A stretch of DNA of 64,000 nucleotides from the NCBI RefSeq assembly GCF_019670005.1, contig NZ_AP019783.1:3932150-3996149 (forward strand). Direction: 5' to 3'. Both the position numbers and the translations under genes were made by a program. The stretch is from Methylomagnum ishizawai. GTDB taxonomy: Bacteria > Pseudomonadota > Gammaproteobacteria > Methylococcales > Methylococcaceae. The notes beneath the pieces are model-generated. The model did not search any database and was not told where the DNA came from. It saw nothing but the letters and a program-made list of their open reading frames with translations. Positions within the stretch are counted from its first letter, which is position 1. Each line of letters begins with the position of its first letter. Shown piece by piece: positions 36,115 to 46,314 of this stretch.

Positions 36115-37473
36115 ATGACCACGAAACCCAGCTTTCCCGCCGATTTCCTCTGGGGTGCCGCCACCTCCGCCTACCAGATCGAAGGCTCGCCCCTGGCCGA
36201 CGGCGCGGGGGTCAGCAATTGGCATCGCTTCGCCCACCGGCCCGGCACCATCGCCAACGGCGACCATGGCGATACCGCCTGCGACCATTACCGGCGCTGG
36301 GCGGAAGACATCCAACTCATGCGCGAACTGGGCTTGCAAGCCTACCGCTTCAGCATCGCCTGGCACCGCATCTTCCCGGAAGGCCGGGGCCGCTTGAACC
36401 CAAAAGGCTTGGATTTCTATCTCCGGCTGGCCGACGCCCTCAACGCCGCCGGCATCGTGCCCTGCGCCACCCTGCACCATTGGGATTGGCCCGCCGCGCT
36501 GGACGACCAGGGCGGTTGGGCCCACCGCGACTCCGCGCAATGGTTCGCCGATTACGCCCACACCCTGTTCCGTGCCATGGACGGACGGGTAAAGCACTGG
36601 GCCACGCTGAACGAACCCTGGGTGATCGTCCACGCCGGTTATATCGAAGGGGCGCATCCGCCAGGCGTGCCCGCTTTCGCCAAGGCCCCGCATGCCGCCC
36701 ATAACCTGTTGCGCGGCCATGCCCTGGCGGTACAGGCGTTCCGCGCCGACGGGGACGGGCAAATCGGCCTGGTGGTCAACCTGGAACCCAAGTACGCCGC
36801 CAGCGCCAAGCCGGAAGACCAAGCCGCCCTGGCCCGCAGCCACGCCTATATGAACCGCTGGTTCCTGGACCCGGTGTTCCTGGGCAGTTACCCGGAAGAA
36901 ATGGCCGATATCTTCGGCGCGGATTGGCCGCGTTTCCCGGAGGAAGATTTCAAGCTGATCCGGGAGCCGTTCGATTTCCTGGGGATCAACTATTACAGCC
37001 GCACGGTGGTCCGCGACGATCCCATGAATTTGCCGGTGCGCGATGCGCGGGTACGGCAACGGGCCGAGCATACGGCGATGGATTGGGAGGTGTTCCCGGA
37101 AGGTTTGAAGACCTGTTTGGGTTGGGTGAAAAAGCGCTATACCACGCTGCCGCTGTATGTCACCGAAAACGGCGCGGCCTTCGCCGACCCGCCCGCCGTG
37201 GCGGGACGGGTGGCCGATCCGCGCCGGGTGGCGTATCTACGCGACCATCTCCGCGCCGCCCACGCGGCGCTGGCGGAAGGGGTGGATTTGAAGGGCTATT
37301 TCGCCTGGTCGCTGCTGGACAATTTCGAGTGGGCGCATGGCTATGGCAAGCGCTTCGGGCTGGTGCGGGTCGATTACCCGACCGGCACCCGCACTCCCAA
37401 GGACAGCGCCCGCTTCTACCGCCGGGTGATCGAGAGCCGGGGCGCTGTCTTATGGGAAGCGGAGGAGGATTAG
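36115..37473 (+). CDS. bglB: Glycoside hydrolase family 1 beta-glucosidase
   Basis: It hydrolyses beta-linked glucosides or galactosides with retention, in the cytoplasm (no signal peptide). The 452-residue length is standard for GH1. The N-terminal signature F-L-W-G-A-A-T-S-A-Y-Q-I-E-G is present. The acid/base is E167 in T-L-N-E-P-W and the nucleophile E351 in Y-V-T-E-N-G; W-S-L-L-D-N-F-E-W is the aglycone/glycone site. Natural substrate in a methanotroph is unclear. The stop overlaps the stop of the convergent cyclophilin gene by 3 nt, and no terminator lies between them. Confidence 0.92.
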   Translation: MTTKPSFPADFLWGAATSAYQIEGSPLADGAGVSNWHRFAHRPGTIANGDHGDTACDHYRRWAEDIQLMRELGLQAYRFSIAWHRIFPEGRGRLNPKGLDFYLRLADALNAAGIVPCATLHHWDWPAALDDQGGWAHRDSAQWFADYAHTLFRAMDGRVKHWATLNEPWVIVHAGYIEGAHPPGVPAFAKAPHAAHNLLRGHALAVQAFRADGDGQIGLVVNLEPKYAASAKPEDQAALARSHAYMNRWFLDPVFLGSYPEEMADIFGADWPRFPEEDFKLIREPFDFLGINYYSRTVVRDDPMNLPVRDARVRQRAEHTAMDWEVFPEGLKTCLGWVKKRYTTLPLYVTENGAAFADPPAVAGRVADPRRVAYLRDHLRAAHAALAEGVDLKGYFAWSLLDNFEWAHGYGKRFGLVRVDYPTGTRTPKDSARFYRRVIESRGAVLWEAEED

Positions 37474-38813
37474 GAAGCGGCGTCGTCCACCGCCGTGGCG
37501 TTCCGGGTCGGCGGCACGCCCACCTTGACCGCGCCGGTGCAGGTCTGGGTGCCGTCGCTGGCCTGGAAGCCCACCGTATACACCCGCCCATTCCCGGCCT
37601 TGCCATACTGCCGCTCGGCCCGCAGCAAAGCCGTCTTATGGTCGCGCTTGATCTTGAAATCGGGCTTGGTCGTGTCCTTGCCCTTTTTGTTCTTCACCGG
37701 CTCGTCGGAGGTGATGCCGGTAATGGTGATGCTGACGGAACCCGCCCCGGTCACGTTCTGGACGCTGACGGGTTTGAACAGCTTATTGGGCGGCCATAGT
37801 TGGCTCGGCGCGGCGTAGGCCGTGCCGCAATCGAGCGGGTTGGAACCACCGCCGCCCGACTGGACCACCGTCACCGCGACCGCGTCGGCGGCGCTGGTCT
37901 TGCCCTGGGCATTGGTCACCACCACTTGGAAGCCGAGGACGGTATCCTCGGTGACGGCGGGCGCGGTGAATTGCGGCTGGGCGCTATCGGCCCCTGTCAA
38001 TTCGACGGCCGGCCCCGCCGTTTGGACCCATTGATAGCTGGCGATGGCCATCCCGCCGGGATCGCTGGCCGAGCCGTTCAGGATCACAGCGGCATTTTCG
38101 GCGACCTTTTGGTCCGGCCCGGCGCTGGCGAAGGGTAGAGCCTCCGGCAACACCTCGGCGGATTCGATGTAGACGGGCAGTTGCGCCGCCTCGTCGAACA
38201 CGGGCATATCGTAGAGCAGGGAACTATTGCGGGAGACGGCATAGAGCGAATAGTTGGGATCGGTGGTGGTCGTGGCGTAGACCTCGTAGGCCCGGCGCAA
38301 CTGGTGGTTCATCGCATCGACGGTTTCCGCCATGCCTCCGATGACCTCGCCGAACACCGCGTAGCCATCTGGGCTTTGGGCCGAGCCGTAATCCAAGAAG
38401 GCATTGTCCACGGTATTAATAAAGAACTGGGAGGTAGCCGAATTGGCAGCACTGCCCCTGGCCATGGCAATCGAACCCCGGATGTTCTTCAACCCATTGC
38501 TAGCCTCGTTGACGATGGAAGCGTGCAAGCCGGACTTGTATTTGTATGTCAAGGTCGATCCGGTGCGATCCTGGATCACCCCACCCCCCTGCGCCACGAA
38601 ATCCAAGGGAACACGATGAAATATCGTGTCCTGATAAAACCCTTCCTTGATATAGGCGAGGAAGTTCGCGACCGTGACCGGGGCTTTGTCGGGATCGAGT
38701 TGCAATTCAATCGCGCCATAGTTGGTGTGCAATTCCACGAAAGCGGGGGTGGCCTCCACCGTGGCTGCGGGCAATAGCAAAGACGCCAGCGTCCAGGAGA
38801 ATACTTTGTTCAT
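37470..38813 (-). CDS. Exported cyclophilin-type peptidyl-prolyl isomerase with Ig/PKD-like extensions
   Basis: The product has 447 residues. The signal peptide is at about residues 1-22 (ends V-E-A-T-P). A cyclophilin domain (about 25-215) has N-F-L-A-Y-I, F-H-R-V and S-Q-F-F-I-N, but G-G-G-V-I-Q-D replaces the usual G-G-D. A PKD/Ig-like domain follows (about 228-318: A-G-P-D-Q-K-V-A-E-N-A-A-V-I-L-N-G-S). After a Gly/Ser linker comes a third domain with L-W-P-P-N-K-L and I-T-S-D-E-P-V, common in secreted bacterial proteins. It probably assists folding of exported proteins or acts at the surface. Catalytic activity is not certain. Confidence 0.8.
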   Translation of the reverse strand: MNKVFSWTLASLLLPAATVEATPAFVELHTNYGAIELQLDPDKAPVTVANFLAYIKEGFYQDTIFHRVPLDFVAQGGGVIQDRTGSTLTYKYKSGLHASIVNEASNGLKNIRGSIAMARGSAANSATSQFFINTVDNAFLDYGSAQSPDGYAVFGEVIGGMAETVDAMNHQLRRAYEVYATTTTDPNYSLYAVSRNSSLLYDMPVFDEAAQLPVYIESAEVLPEALPFASAGPDQKVAENAAVILNGSASDPGGMAIASYQWVQTAGPAVELTGADSAQPQFTAPAVTEDTVLGFQVVVTNAQGKTSAADAVAVTVVQSGGGGSNPLDCGTAYAAPSQLWPPNKLFKPVSVQNVTGAGSVSITITGITSDEPVKNKKGKDTTKPDFKIKRDHKTALLRAERQYGKAGNGRVYTVGFQASDGTQTCTGAVKVGVPPTRNATAVDDAAS

Positions 38814-38895
38814 AGGGAATATGGTATTTGGGGGTAATGGTTCCGGCCCAGCGGGCGCGGGTGATGCGATATCGCGCTTATTGTATACACCCCAT

Positions 38896-38922
38896 AAAAA
38901 ATGGGCACCCGCGGGTGCCCAT
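38896..38922 (-). terminator. Rho-independent terminator of hsp20
   Basis: A 10-bp palindromic stem (38901-38910 with 38913-38922) is followed, in minus-strand sense, by TTTTT. It is 30 nt beyond the hsp20 stop at 38952. Confidence 0.8.
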
Positions 38923-38951
38923 GGTGCCTATCCAGCGGACGAGCGGTGGAA

Positions 38952-39386
38952 TCAGCCCTCGCCGGCCACGTTGATCTTCTTGGGTTGCACGGCGGCTTTC
39001 TTGGGGATGGAAATCTCCAGGACGCCATTGCTACAACGGGCGGAAATGCCGTCGGAATCCGCCGTGTCGGGCAGCGAGAAACGCCGGTAGAAGGTGCCGA
39101 ACACCCGCTCCACCCGCTTGATGCCCTCGCGCTGGACCTTGGCCTCGGTGGAACGCTCGCCCTTGAGGGTGAGGATGCCATTCTCCATGGTGATATCGAT
39201 ATGCTCGGGACTGACGCCGGGCAGGTCGGCCCACAGCACATAGCGGTTCACTTCCTCCTTGATATCGACCGCCGGGGTCCATTCGGCGGTGGCGGCGGTA
39301 TCGGTGCCGGCCCGGCTGCCCTCGAAGCTGCGTTCGAGTTCGCGTTGCAGTTGGTTCAACAGGCTCCAGGGTTCATAACGGGTCAT
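38952..39386 (-). CDS. Small heat-shock protein Hsp20
   Basis: This 144-residue ATP-independent holdase binds unfolding proteins. The alpha-crystallin domain (about residues 40-130) has V-D-I-K-E-E, A-D-L-P-G-V, G-I-L-T-L-K-G-E-R and the C-terminal G-V-L-E-I-S-I-P-K, followed by a short tail. The N-terminal arm begins M-T-R-Y-E-P-W. A sigma-32-like promoter lies about 220 nt upstream and a strong terminator lies downstream, so it is a single-gene heat-shock unit with a long leader. Confidence 0.93.
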   Translation of the reverse strand: MTRYEPWSLLNQLQRELERSFEGSRAGTDTAATAEWTPAVDIKEEVNRYVLWADLPGVSPEHIDITMENGILTLKGERSTEAKVQREGIKRVERVFGTFYRRFSLPDTADSDGISARCSNGVLEISIPKKAAVQPKKINVAGEG

Positions 39387-39603
39387 GGCGATGCTCCATA
39401 GGATTCAGGTTGGGTAGATTCCGCTTTCCCCAGCGCCGGAAAATACCCAGCCATCGGGGAATAGCGGCCCGCGTATATACTTCGGCAATACTGCGGAAGC
39501 CCACGCGGAAAACGGTGCAGGTATACCCGAAAGCGTATCCTTTTCCAATTGCTAGACCAGGGTACCGGAAATACCGGCGGATACACTTTCGTTCGTATCG
39601 CCG

Positions 39604-39631
39604 ATATGGAGGTGGCCGTTATTTTTTCAAG
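39604..39631 (-). promoter_or_regulatory. Sigma-32-type heat-shock promoter for hsp20
   Basis: On the minus strand, CTTGAAA (39631-39625) is followed after 13 nt by CTCCATAT (39611-39604). The consensus is CTTGAAA, 11-16 nt, CCCCATNT, so only one position differs. It lies 18 nt past the stop of the upstream GGDEF gene and implies a leader of about 210 nt before the hsp20 ATG at 39386. Confidence 0.72.
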
Positions 39632-39648
39632 GGGGGAAAGCCGCCGAT

Positions 39649-42105
39649 TTATCCGGCCAGGAAACCGGCGACGGCCTGGGCGGGCAAAGGCCGGGCGAAT
39701 AGGAAACCCTGCGCCGAATCACAGCGCTGTTCGGCCAGGAAATGGCGTTGTCCTTCCCGCTCCACGCCGGCGGCGGCGACCTTGAGCCGGAGGCTATGGG
39801 CCAGGGCGATCAGGGCGCGGACCTGGGCGGCATCCTGCGGATCGGCCTGGGGATCGCCCATGGGGTCGAGCTTGAGCGTGGACACCGGCAGGCGCATCAA
39901 ATGGGGCAGCGCGGCATGGCGCATCCCGAATTGGTCGATGGCGAGTTCCACCCCCAGATCGGCCAGGACGGCAAGTTGGGCCAGCCACGGCTCGCCCTGG
40001 GCCATGATCTGGGACTCGGGGATTTCCAGGGCCAGGCGCTTGGGCGACAGGCCGGAATGGCCCAGGGCGGAGCGCACCGCCCGCGCCAGGGTGCCGCGCT
40101 GGAGTTGGACACCGCTCACGTTCACCGCGATCCTGCCGAAATCCAGCCCTTGGTCCAGCCAAGCCCTGGCCTGGACACAGGCCCGCCGCAACACCCAATC
40201 GCTCAGGGCTTCCAGCAGGCCCGCCTCGGTGGCGAGCGGCAGGAAGCGCTCCGGCAGGATCAAACCTTGCTCGGGATGCTGCCAACGCACCAGGACTTCG
40301 AGGCCCGCCACCCGCCCGCCCGCCAACTCCACCTGCGGCTGGTAATGCAACACCAGTTCGTCGCGCTCGATGGCCCGGCGCAACTGGCCTTCGACCATCT
40401 TGCGCTCGAACACCCGCGCCGAGACCTCGCCGCTGTGGTAGCGGAAGGTATTGCGTCCCTCGGCCTTGGCCCGGTACATGGCGCTGTCGGCGCTCTTGAG
40501 CAAGGCATCGACGGTCCAGCCATCGCGGGGATAGAGGCCGATGCCGATGCTGGCGGTCGCGTTCAGGCTATGGCCTTCCACCTGGAACGGCTGGGCCATG
40601 GCCTTGGATATCTTCTCGGCCACGTTGGCGATGCCCGCCTCCTTGGCGAGTTCCTCCAGCAACACCACGAATTCGTCGCCGCCGTAGCGTGCCACGGTGT
40701 CCTGCTCGCGCATCTGTTCGGTAAGCCGCACCGCCACCGCCTGCAACAGGCCATCGCCCACCGCATGGCCCAGGCCGTCGTTGATCTGCTTGAAATGATC
40801 CAGGTCCACGAACATGACGGCGACCTGCTGGCGCAGGCGCTTGGCCTGGATCAAGGCATGGGCCAGCCGCGCCCGGAACAACAGCCGGTTGGGGAGGCCG
40901 GTCAGGGGATCGTGGTGGGCCAGATATTCCAGCCGCTCCAGGGATTGCTTGACCGGGGCCATATCGGTCAGCGTGCCGATGTAATTCAACACCTGGCCAC
41001 CCTCGTCCTTCACGGCGTTGATGACCAACCAACGCGGTGACAACAGCCCCGTGCCGGTGCGGGTCCACACTTCGCCCAGCCAAGTGCCGCCGCCGTCCAG
41101 CCCGTCCCAGGCCTCCTTGAAAAACGCCAAATCGCCCAGCCCGGTCTGGGGCCGCAACAGGTTCTGGCCCAGCACCTCCGGCTCGGCGTGGTCGGTGATG
41201 CGCAGGAAAGCGGGATTGGCGGCGACGATGGTGCCTTCGGCGTCGGTCACCACGATACCGTCGGCGGTATGCTCGGCCACGGTGGCCCAGAACCGGGCGC
41301 TGGGCGCGACGCGGTCCGGGTCGGCTTCCAGCAGGATGTTCAAGGCACCGATCAACGCCCCCGAACCATCGCGCAGCGGCGTGGGATAGGGCAACACCGC
41401 CACCCGTCCGCCATCGGGCCGCTCGATCACGATGCGCTGGCCGCGCACCGGGCGCTGTTCCCGCAGCGCCACGGCCATGGGGCAAAGCTCGTGTGGCAAG
41501 GGCGTGCCATTGGGTAGGTACATGGCTTGGGAACCGCACCACTGGTCGGTCCCGGCGCGGGGACGGCGGCCCCAGAGCGCGGCGGCGGCCTCGTTGTACA
41601 AGGCCAAGCGGCCTTCGGCATCGGTGGCATAGGCCGCCACCGGCAGGGCCTCGACCCATTCCCGCAGACAGCGGCCCTCGGAACCCAGCGGATGGCCGAC
41701 GGCGAGGCCCTCCCCCAGGCGATGGATCAGCTTGGCGTAGCTGATGAGTTCGGCCTGCTTGACCGGCTCGACCAGATAGCCATCGGCGGCGGAGACAGCG
41801 GCCCCGTCGTTGCGTTCGGAGAGATAAAGTATCCAGGGGGCGGCGGCGGCATCGGTCCTGATCTGGCGGCAGATATCCTCGGGCCTGCCATCGCCGAAAC
41901 GCCCGCCCAGCACCAGCAGGAACGGGCGGCGCTCGCGCACCGCCTGCACGGCCTCGCGGCAAGTGCCGGCCTCGATGACCGGGCAGCCCAGTTCGCTCAG
42001 GATTTTGCGGCGGAGATGACGCCGCCGTATGTTGCCATCCGCCATCAGCACGGCGCGGCTCGGGAAAATCGCCATCGGACTATCCTTGTCGAATGTGGCT
42101 GGCAT
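39649..42105 (-). CDS. Multidomain diguanylate cyclase with degenerate receiver and EAL domains
   Basis: The product has 818 residues. Order: pseudo-receiver (about 14-125), PAS (about 150-260), PAS (about 268-385), GGDEF (about 395-560), EAL-like (about 575-815). The GGDEF active site is intact (Y-G-G-D-E-F near 472), so c-di-GMP synthesis is likely. The receiver lacks the phospho-acceptor aspartate (L-L-V-L-G-G-R-F-G). The EAL domain reads E-V-L, keeps N-V-S and E-I-P-E, but has I-D-Q-F-G for D-D-F-G and A-A-G-V-E for A-E-G-V-E, so hydrolysis is probably lost. A start at M11 (42075) is possible. It likely links PAS-sensed signals to c-di-GMP. Confidence 0.9.
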   Translation of the reverse strand: MPATFDKDSPMAIFPSRAVLMADGNIRRRHLRRKILSELGCPVIEAGTCREAVQAVRERRPFLLVLGGRFGDGRPEDICRQIRTDAAAAPWILYLSERNDGAAVSAADGYLVEPVKQAELISYAKLIHRLGEGLAVGHPLGSEGRCLREWVEALPVAAYATDAEGRLALYNEAAAALWGRRPRAGTDQWCGSQAMYLPNGTPLPHELCPMAVALREQRPVRGQRIVIERPDGGRVAVLPYPTPLRDGSGALIGALNILLEADPDRVAPSARFWATVAEHTADGIVVTDAEGTIVAANPAFLRITDHAEPEVLGQNLLRPQTGLGDLAFFKEAWDGLDGGGTWLGEVWTRTGTGLLSPRWLVINAVKDEGGQVLNYIGTLTDMAPVKQSLERLEYLAHHDPLTGLPNRLLFRARLAHALIQAKRLRQQVAVMFVDLDHFKQINDGLGHAVGDGLLQAVAVRLTEQMREQDTVARYGGDEFVVLLEELAKEAGIANVAEKISKAMAQPFQVEGHSLNATASIGIGLYPRDGWTVDALLKSADSAMYRAKAEGRNTFRYHSGEVSARVFERKMVEGQLRRAIERDELVLHYQPQVELAGGRVAGLEVLVRWQHPEQGLILPERFLPLATEAGLLEALSDWVLRRACVQARAWLDQGLDFGRIAVNVSGVQLQRGTLARAVRSALGHSGLSPKRLALEIPESQIMAQGEPWLAQLAVLADLGVELAIDQFGMRHAALPHLMRLPVSTLKLDPMGDPQADPQDAAQVRALIALAHSLRLKVAAAGVEREGQRHFLAEQRCDSAQGFLFARPLPAQAVAGFLAG

Positions 42106-42252
42106 TGGGTGGGAAGCCGGTTTATCCGGCCGGGGGAACCTGGACGCTGGTTCGGTGGATTATGCTTGTAAAGCTTTTTTAGCACGGAGGATCCGCGCCG
42201 TGCGAGACTGCAAAATTACCTAGCCGACCGGATTACAGCCCAGGCGCTGGCA

Positions 42253-42270
42253 TCCAAAGCCAGCTTTGGA
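42253..42270. repeat. Short perfect dyad downstream of purL
   Basis: An 8-bp stem (42253-42260 with 42263-42270) with a 2-nt loop stands 17 nt from the larger hairpin 42287-42321. Together they form a two-hairpin element. Confidence 0.45.
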
Positions 42271-42286
42271 CTCCAAACATCCCGCT

Positions 42287-42321
42287 GCCTGGGTCCCCAA
42301 GCGGAACTTGGGGACCCAGGC
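42287..42321 (-). terminator. 15-bp perfect hairpin at the end of purL
   Basis: The arms 42287-42301 and 42307-42321 pair perfectly around the 5-nt loop CGGAA, 10 nt beyond the purL stop at 42331. It may act as terminator or mRNA-end stabiliser. The sequence resembles a dispersed intergenic element rather than a classical terminator, as no T-run follows. Confidence 0.6.
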
Positions 42322-42330
42322 GGGCGGGGA

Positions 42331-45300
42331 TCAGCCCACCCAGGCCCTGGCATTGCGGAACATCCGCATCCAAGGCCCGTATTCGCCCCAATCGCCGGGA
42401 TGCCAGGAATTCTGCACCGTGCGGAAGCAGCGCTCGGGATGCGGCATCATGATGGTGAACCGACCGTCGGCATTGGTCAGCCCGGTGATGCCGAACGGCG
42501 AGCCATTGGGGTTGTACGGGAAGGCCTCGGTCGGCTGGCCGCGGTGATCGACATAGCACAAGGACACCAAGCTCTGGCTCATCGCCTTGATCGGGCTTTT
42601 GAAGAACTCCGCCCGCCCTTCGCCATGGGCCACCACCACCGGCATCCTGGAACCCGCCATCCCGGCGAACAGGATCGAGGGCGATTCGCGCACCTCGACC
42701 AGGGACACCCGCGCCTCGAATTGCTCCGACTCGTTGCGCACGAAACGCGGCCAATGCGCCGCCCCCGGAATCAGTTCGGCGAGGTGGGACATCATCTGGC
42801 AGCCATTGCACACGCCCAGGCCAAAGGTATCGGGTCGATGGAAAAAGGCGTGGAATAGCTCGCGGGCCTCGGGATTGAGCAGGATGGACTTGGCCCAGCC
42901 CCCGCCCGCGCCCAGCACGTCGCCATAGGAAAAGCCGCCACAAGCCGCCAGTCCCACGAAACCCTCCAGTCCGACCCGGCCCGCGAGGATATCGCTCATA
43001 TGCACATCGACCGCCGTGAACCCGGCCCGGTCGAACGCCGCCGCCATTTCCACATGGCCGTTGACGCCCTGCTCCCGGAGGATCGCGACCTTGGGCCGGC
43101 CCTGGGCGAAGAAGGGCGCGGCGATATCGTGTTGGATATCGAAACCCAACTTGGCCGACAGCCCCGGATCGCCCTCGTCGCGCACGGTCTCGAACTCCTG
43201 CCGGGCGCATTCGGGGTTGTCGCGCAACGCCTGCATCCGGTAGCTGGTCTCGGACCAGACCGCTTGGAAACCGGCACGGGTGCCCTCGATCAAGATCGCG
43301 TCGCCACGGCGGAAGACGATCCGCCCATCGGTCCTGGGAGCGCCCAATGCATGGGCGCAAGCGCCCAGCCCGGCCCGGCCCAAGCGTTCCATCACGGTAT
43401 CGAGTTGATCTTCGCGCACTTGCAGCACGGCCCCGAGTTCCTCGCAGAACAGCGCCGCCAGGGTGTCGCCGCCCAAACCGGCCAGGTCGATATCGAGGCC
43501 GCAACGCGCCGCGAACGCCATCTCGCACAGGGTGGCGAACAAGCCGCCATCGGAACGGTCGTGATAGGCCGATACCAGCCCATCGGCGTTCAAGCCCTGG
43601 ATCGCGCCGAAAAACGCCTTGAATAGCTCGGTATCGTCCAAATCCGGGGCGGCATTGCCCAATTGCCCGTAGACCTGGGCCAGCACCGAACCGCCCAGCC
43701 GGTGGCGGCCCCGGCCCAGATCGACAAGGACCAGGACGGTCGGGCCTTCGTCCAGGCGCAATTGCGGGGTCAGCGTGGCGCGGATATCGGCCACCGGGGC
43801 GAAGGCGGAAATAATCAGCGACAAGGGCGCGGACATGACGGTTTCCCGGCCATCCTGCTTCCACACGGTCTTCATCGACAAGGAATCCTTGCCCACCGGG
43901 ATGGCGATGCCCAAGGCCGGGCATAGCTCCATGCCAATCGTTTTCACGGTGTCGTACAGGGCGGCATCTTCGTGGCCGTGGCCCGCCGCCGCCATCCAGT
44001 TGGCGGAGAGCTTGACCTTCTTCAAGGACACGATGCGGGCGGCGGCGAGATTGGTCAGCGCCTCGCCCACCGCCATCCGCCCGGAGGCCGGGGCGTCGAT
44101 CAAGGCCAGGGGCGCGCGCTCGCCCATGGCCATGGCCTCGCCGGTATAGGCGTGGAAGCCGGTCGCGGTCACGGCCACGTCGGCGACCGGCACCTGCCAC
44201 GGGCCGACCATCTGGTCGCGGGCCACCAAGCCGCCGACCGAGCGGTCGCCGATATGGATGAGGAAGCTCTTGTCCGCCACGCTCGGATGGCTCAACACCC
44301 GGCGGGCGGCCTCGGGGAAGCCGATGCCCTCGAAATTCAACGCGGGCAGGGCGGTGCCGCCGTGCTTGGCTTCCCGCCGCAGCTTGGGCGGTTTGCCGAA
44401 CAGCAGGGACATGGGGATGTTCACCGGCTCGTTGCCGAACAAGCGGTCGGTCAGCACCAAGTGTTCTTCTTCGGTGGCCTGGCCGATCACGGCATAGGGG
44501 CAGCGCTCGCGCTCGCAGAAGGCCCGGAACCGCTCCACCGCCTCCGGCTTCAGGGCCAGCACATAGCGCTCCTGCGATTCGTTGCACCAGATTTGCATCG
44601 GGGTCATGCCCGGCTCGTCGTTGGGCACCTCGCGCAATTCGAAGCGGCCCCCGCGTCCGGCGTCGTGGATGATTTCCGGGACGGCGTTGGACAGCCCGCC
44701 CGCGCCCACGTCGTGGATCGACAGGATGGGATTGTCGCCGCCCAGGGCCACGCAGCGGTTGATGACTTCCTGGCAGCGGCGCTGCATCTCGGGATTGCCG
44801 CGCTGCACCGAGGCGAAATCCAGGTCTTCGGCGCTTTCGCCCGCCGCCACCGAGGAGGCCGCGCCGCCGCCCAGGCCGATCAGCATGGCGGGGCCGCCCA
44901 GCACCACGATGGGCGCGCCCGGCGGCAAGGCTTCCTTGGCGAGATGGCCTGGCCGGATATTGCCCATGCCCCCGGCGATCATGATGGGCTTGTGATAGCC
45001 CCGCAGCCCCGCCCCGTCCGCCGCAGGCTGCTCGAAGGTGCGGAAATAGCCGCACAGGTTGGGCCGGCCGAATTCGTTGTTGAAGGCCGCGCCGCCCAGG
45101 GGACCGTCGATCATGATGTCCAGGGCCGAGGCGATGCGGCCCGGCTTGCCGTGGTCCTGTTCCCAAGGCTGGACGAAGCCGGGAATCCTGAGGTTCGACA
45201 CCGAGAACCCGGTCAAACCGGCCTTGGTGTGGGAACCGCGCCCGGTCGCGGCCTCGTCGCGGATTTCGCCGCCCGAGCCGGTCGCGGCGCCAGGGAACGG

Positions 45301-46209
45301 GGAGATGGCGGTCGGATGGTTGTGGGTCTCCACCTTCATCAACAAATGGGCCGGCTCTTCCCGGTAGACGTATTCCAGGCTGTCCGGGTCGCGCAGCAGC
45401 ACCCGCGCCATCGAGCCTTCCACCACCGCCGCGTTGTCCTTGTAGGCGGAGAGAATCCCCGTGGGCGATTTCTGGCTGGTGTTGCGGATCATGCCGAACA
45501 GGGAGCGATCTTGCAGGTCGTCGTCGACGATCCAGGACGCATTGAAAATCTTGTGGCGGCAATGCTCGGAATTGGCCTGGGCGAACATCATCAATTCCAC
45601 ATCGCTGGGATTGCGGCCCAGGGCGGTGAAACTCTGTTCCAGATAGTCCAGTTCGTCTTCCGACAAGGCCAGGCCGAGCTTGCCGTTGGCGGTCATCAAG
45701 GCCCACCGCCCCTGCTCCAACAACGGGATGAATTCGACCGGGGCGGGACTGCGGTGGCGGAAGATCGAGGGTTCCTGGCCATGGCCCAGCACGCTCTCGG
45801 TCATGCGGTCGTGCAACAGGGCTTTCAGGAGGTCCAGCTTCTTGATGGGGATGCCGCCGCTGGCCTGGATGCGGTATTCGATGGCGCGTTCCAACCGCAG
45901 CACGGCATCGAGGCCGCAGCGCCGGGCGATATCGGTGGCCTTGCTGGACCAGGGCGACACCGTGCCCAGGCGCGGCACCACCAGGAAATAGGCATCGGCG
46001 AAATCGCCCGGCCTGACTTCCGGCCCATAGTGCAGGACGCTTTCCAAGCCCTTGCGCTCGGCCTCGTCCAGGGCGTGGGCAACCTCGGCGAAATGGACAT
46101 AGGCTGCGGTGAAATCGGACACATTCGGCACCACGGCCTGCATATCCGCGAGCAATTTGACGCGCCGAAACTCCGACAGCGCGGCGGGACCGGGAAATCT
46201 GAGGATCAT
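42331..46209 (-). CDS. purL: Phosphoribosylformylglycinamidine synthase (large, single-chain)
   Basis: It converts FGAR, glutamine and ATP to FGAM in purine synthesis. The product is 1292 residues, the normal length of the gammaproteobacterial fused enzyme. The N-terminal PurS-like part starts [12 protein letters not shown]. The central FGAM synthetase domains contain [17 protein letters not shown] and Y-H-D-R-S-D-G-G-L. The C-terminal glutaminase has the nucleophile in G-V-C-N-G-C-Q-M and the H/E pair in P-H-P-E-R. I chose the ATG at 46209; upstream in-frame sequence is Pro-rich and foreign to the family. A REP-like hairpin precedes it. Confidence 0.95.
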   Translation of the reverse strand: MILRFPGPAALSEFRRVKLLADMQAVVPNVSDFTAAYVHFAEVAHALDEAERKGLESVLHYGPEVRPGDFADAYFLVVPRLGTVSPWSSKATDIARRCGLDAVLRLERAIEYRIQASGGIPIKKLDLLKALLHDRMTESVLGHGQEPSIFRHRSPAPVEFIPLLEQGRWALMTANGKLGLALSEDELDYLEQSFTALGRNPSDVELMMFAQANSEHCRHKIFNASWIVDDDLQDRSLFGMIRNTSQKSPTGILSAYKDNAAVVEGSMARVLLRDPDSLEYVYREEPAHLLMKVETHNHPTAISPFPGAATGSGGEIRDEAATGRGSHTKAGLTGFSVSNLRIPGFVQPWEQDHGKPGRIASALDIMIDGPLGGAAFNNEFGRPNLCGYFRTFEQPAADGAGLRGYHKPIMIAGGMGNIRPGHLAKEALPPGAPIVVLGGPAMLIGLGGGAASSVAAGESAEDLDFASVQRGNPEMQRRCQEVINRCVALGGDNPILSIHDVGAGGLSNAVPEIIHDAGRGGRFELREVPNDEPGMTPMQIWCNESQERYVLALKPEAVERFRAFCERERCPYAVIGQATEEEHLVLTDRLFGNEPVNIPMSLLFGKPPKLRREAKHGGTALPALNFEGIGFPEAARRVLSHPSVADKSFLIHIGDRSVGGLVARDQMVGPWQVPVADVAVTATGFHAYTGEAMAMGERAPLALIDAPASGRMAVGEALTNLAAARIVSLKKVKLSANWMAAAGHGHEDAALYDTVKTIGMELCPALGIAIPVGKDSLSMKTVWKQDGRETVMSAPLSLIISAFAPVADIRATLTPQLRLDEGPTVLVLVDLGRGRHRLGGSVLAQVYGQLGNAAPDLDDTELFKAFFGAIQGLNADGLVSAYHDRSDGGLFATLCEMAFAARCGLDIDLAGLGGDTLAALFCEELGAVLQVREDQLDTVMERLGRAGLGACAHALGAPRTDGRIVFRRGDAILIEGTRAGFQAVWSETSYRMQALRDNPECARQEFETVRDEGDPGLSAKLGFDIQHDIAAPFFAQGRPKVAILREQGVNGHVEMAAAFDRAGFTAVDVHMSDILAGRVGLEGFVGLAACGGFSYGDVLGAGGGWAKSILLNPEARELFHAFFHRPDTFGLGVCNGCQMMSHLAELIPGAAHWPRFVRNESEQFEARVSLVEVRESPSILFAGMAGSRMPVVVAHGEGRAEFFKSPIKAMSQSLVSLCYVDHRGQPTEAFPYNPNGSPFGITGLTNADGRFTIMMPHPERCFRTVQNSWHPGDWGEYGPWMRMFRNARAWVG

Positions 46210-46314
46210 ACTTAGACCTGCCAGTAGGATTGAGTCTGAGGAGAACCCGCGGGGCGCGGGTGGAACAGGGCAAGGTGGGCCTGCCCAGTGCAAAAACATA
46301 GCCCCTTAACGCTT

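Noticed and set aside
43972-46215. Plus-strand open frame of about 750 codons opposite purL
   Set aside because: It is an antisense shadow. The protein is His/Gln/Arg-rich without motifs, while the minus strand encodes complete PurL.
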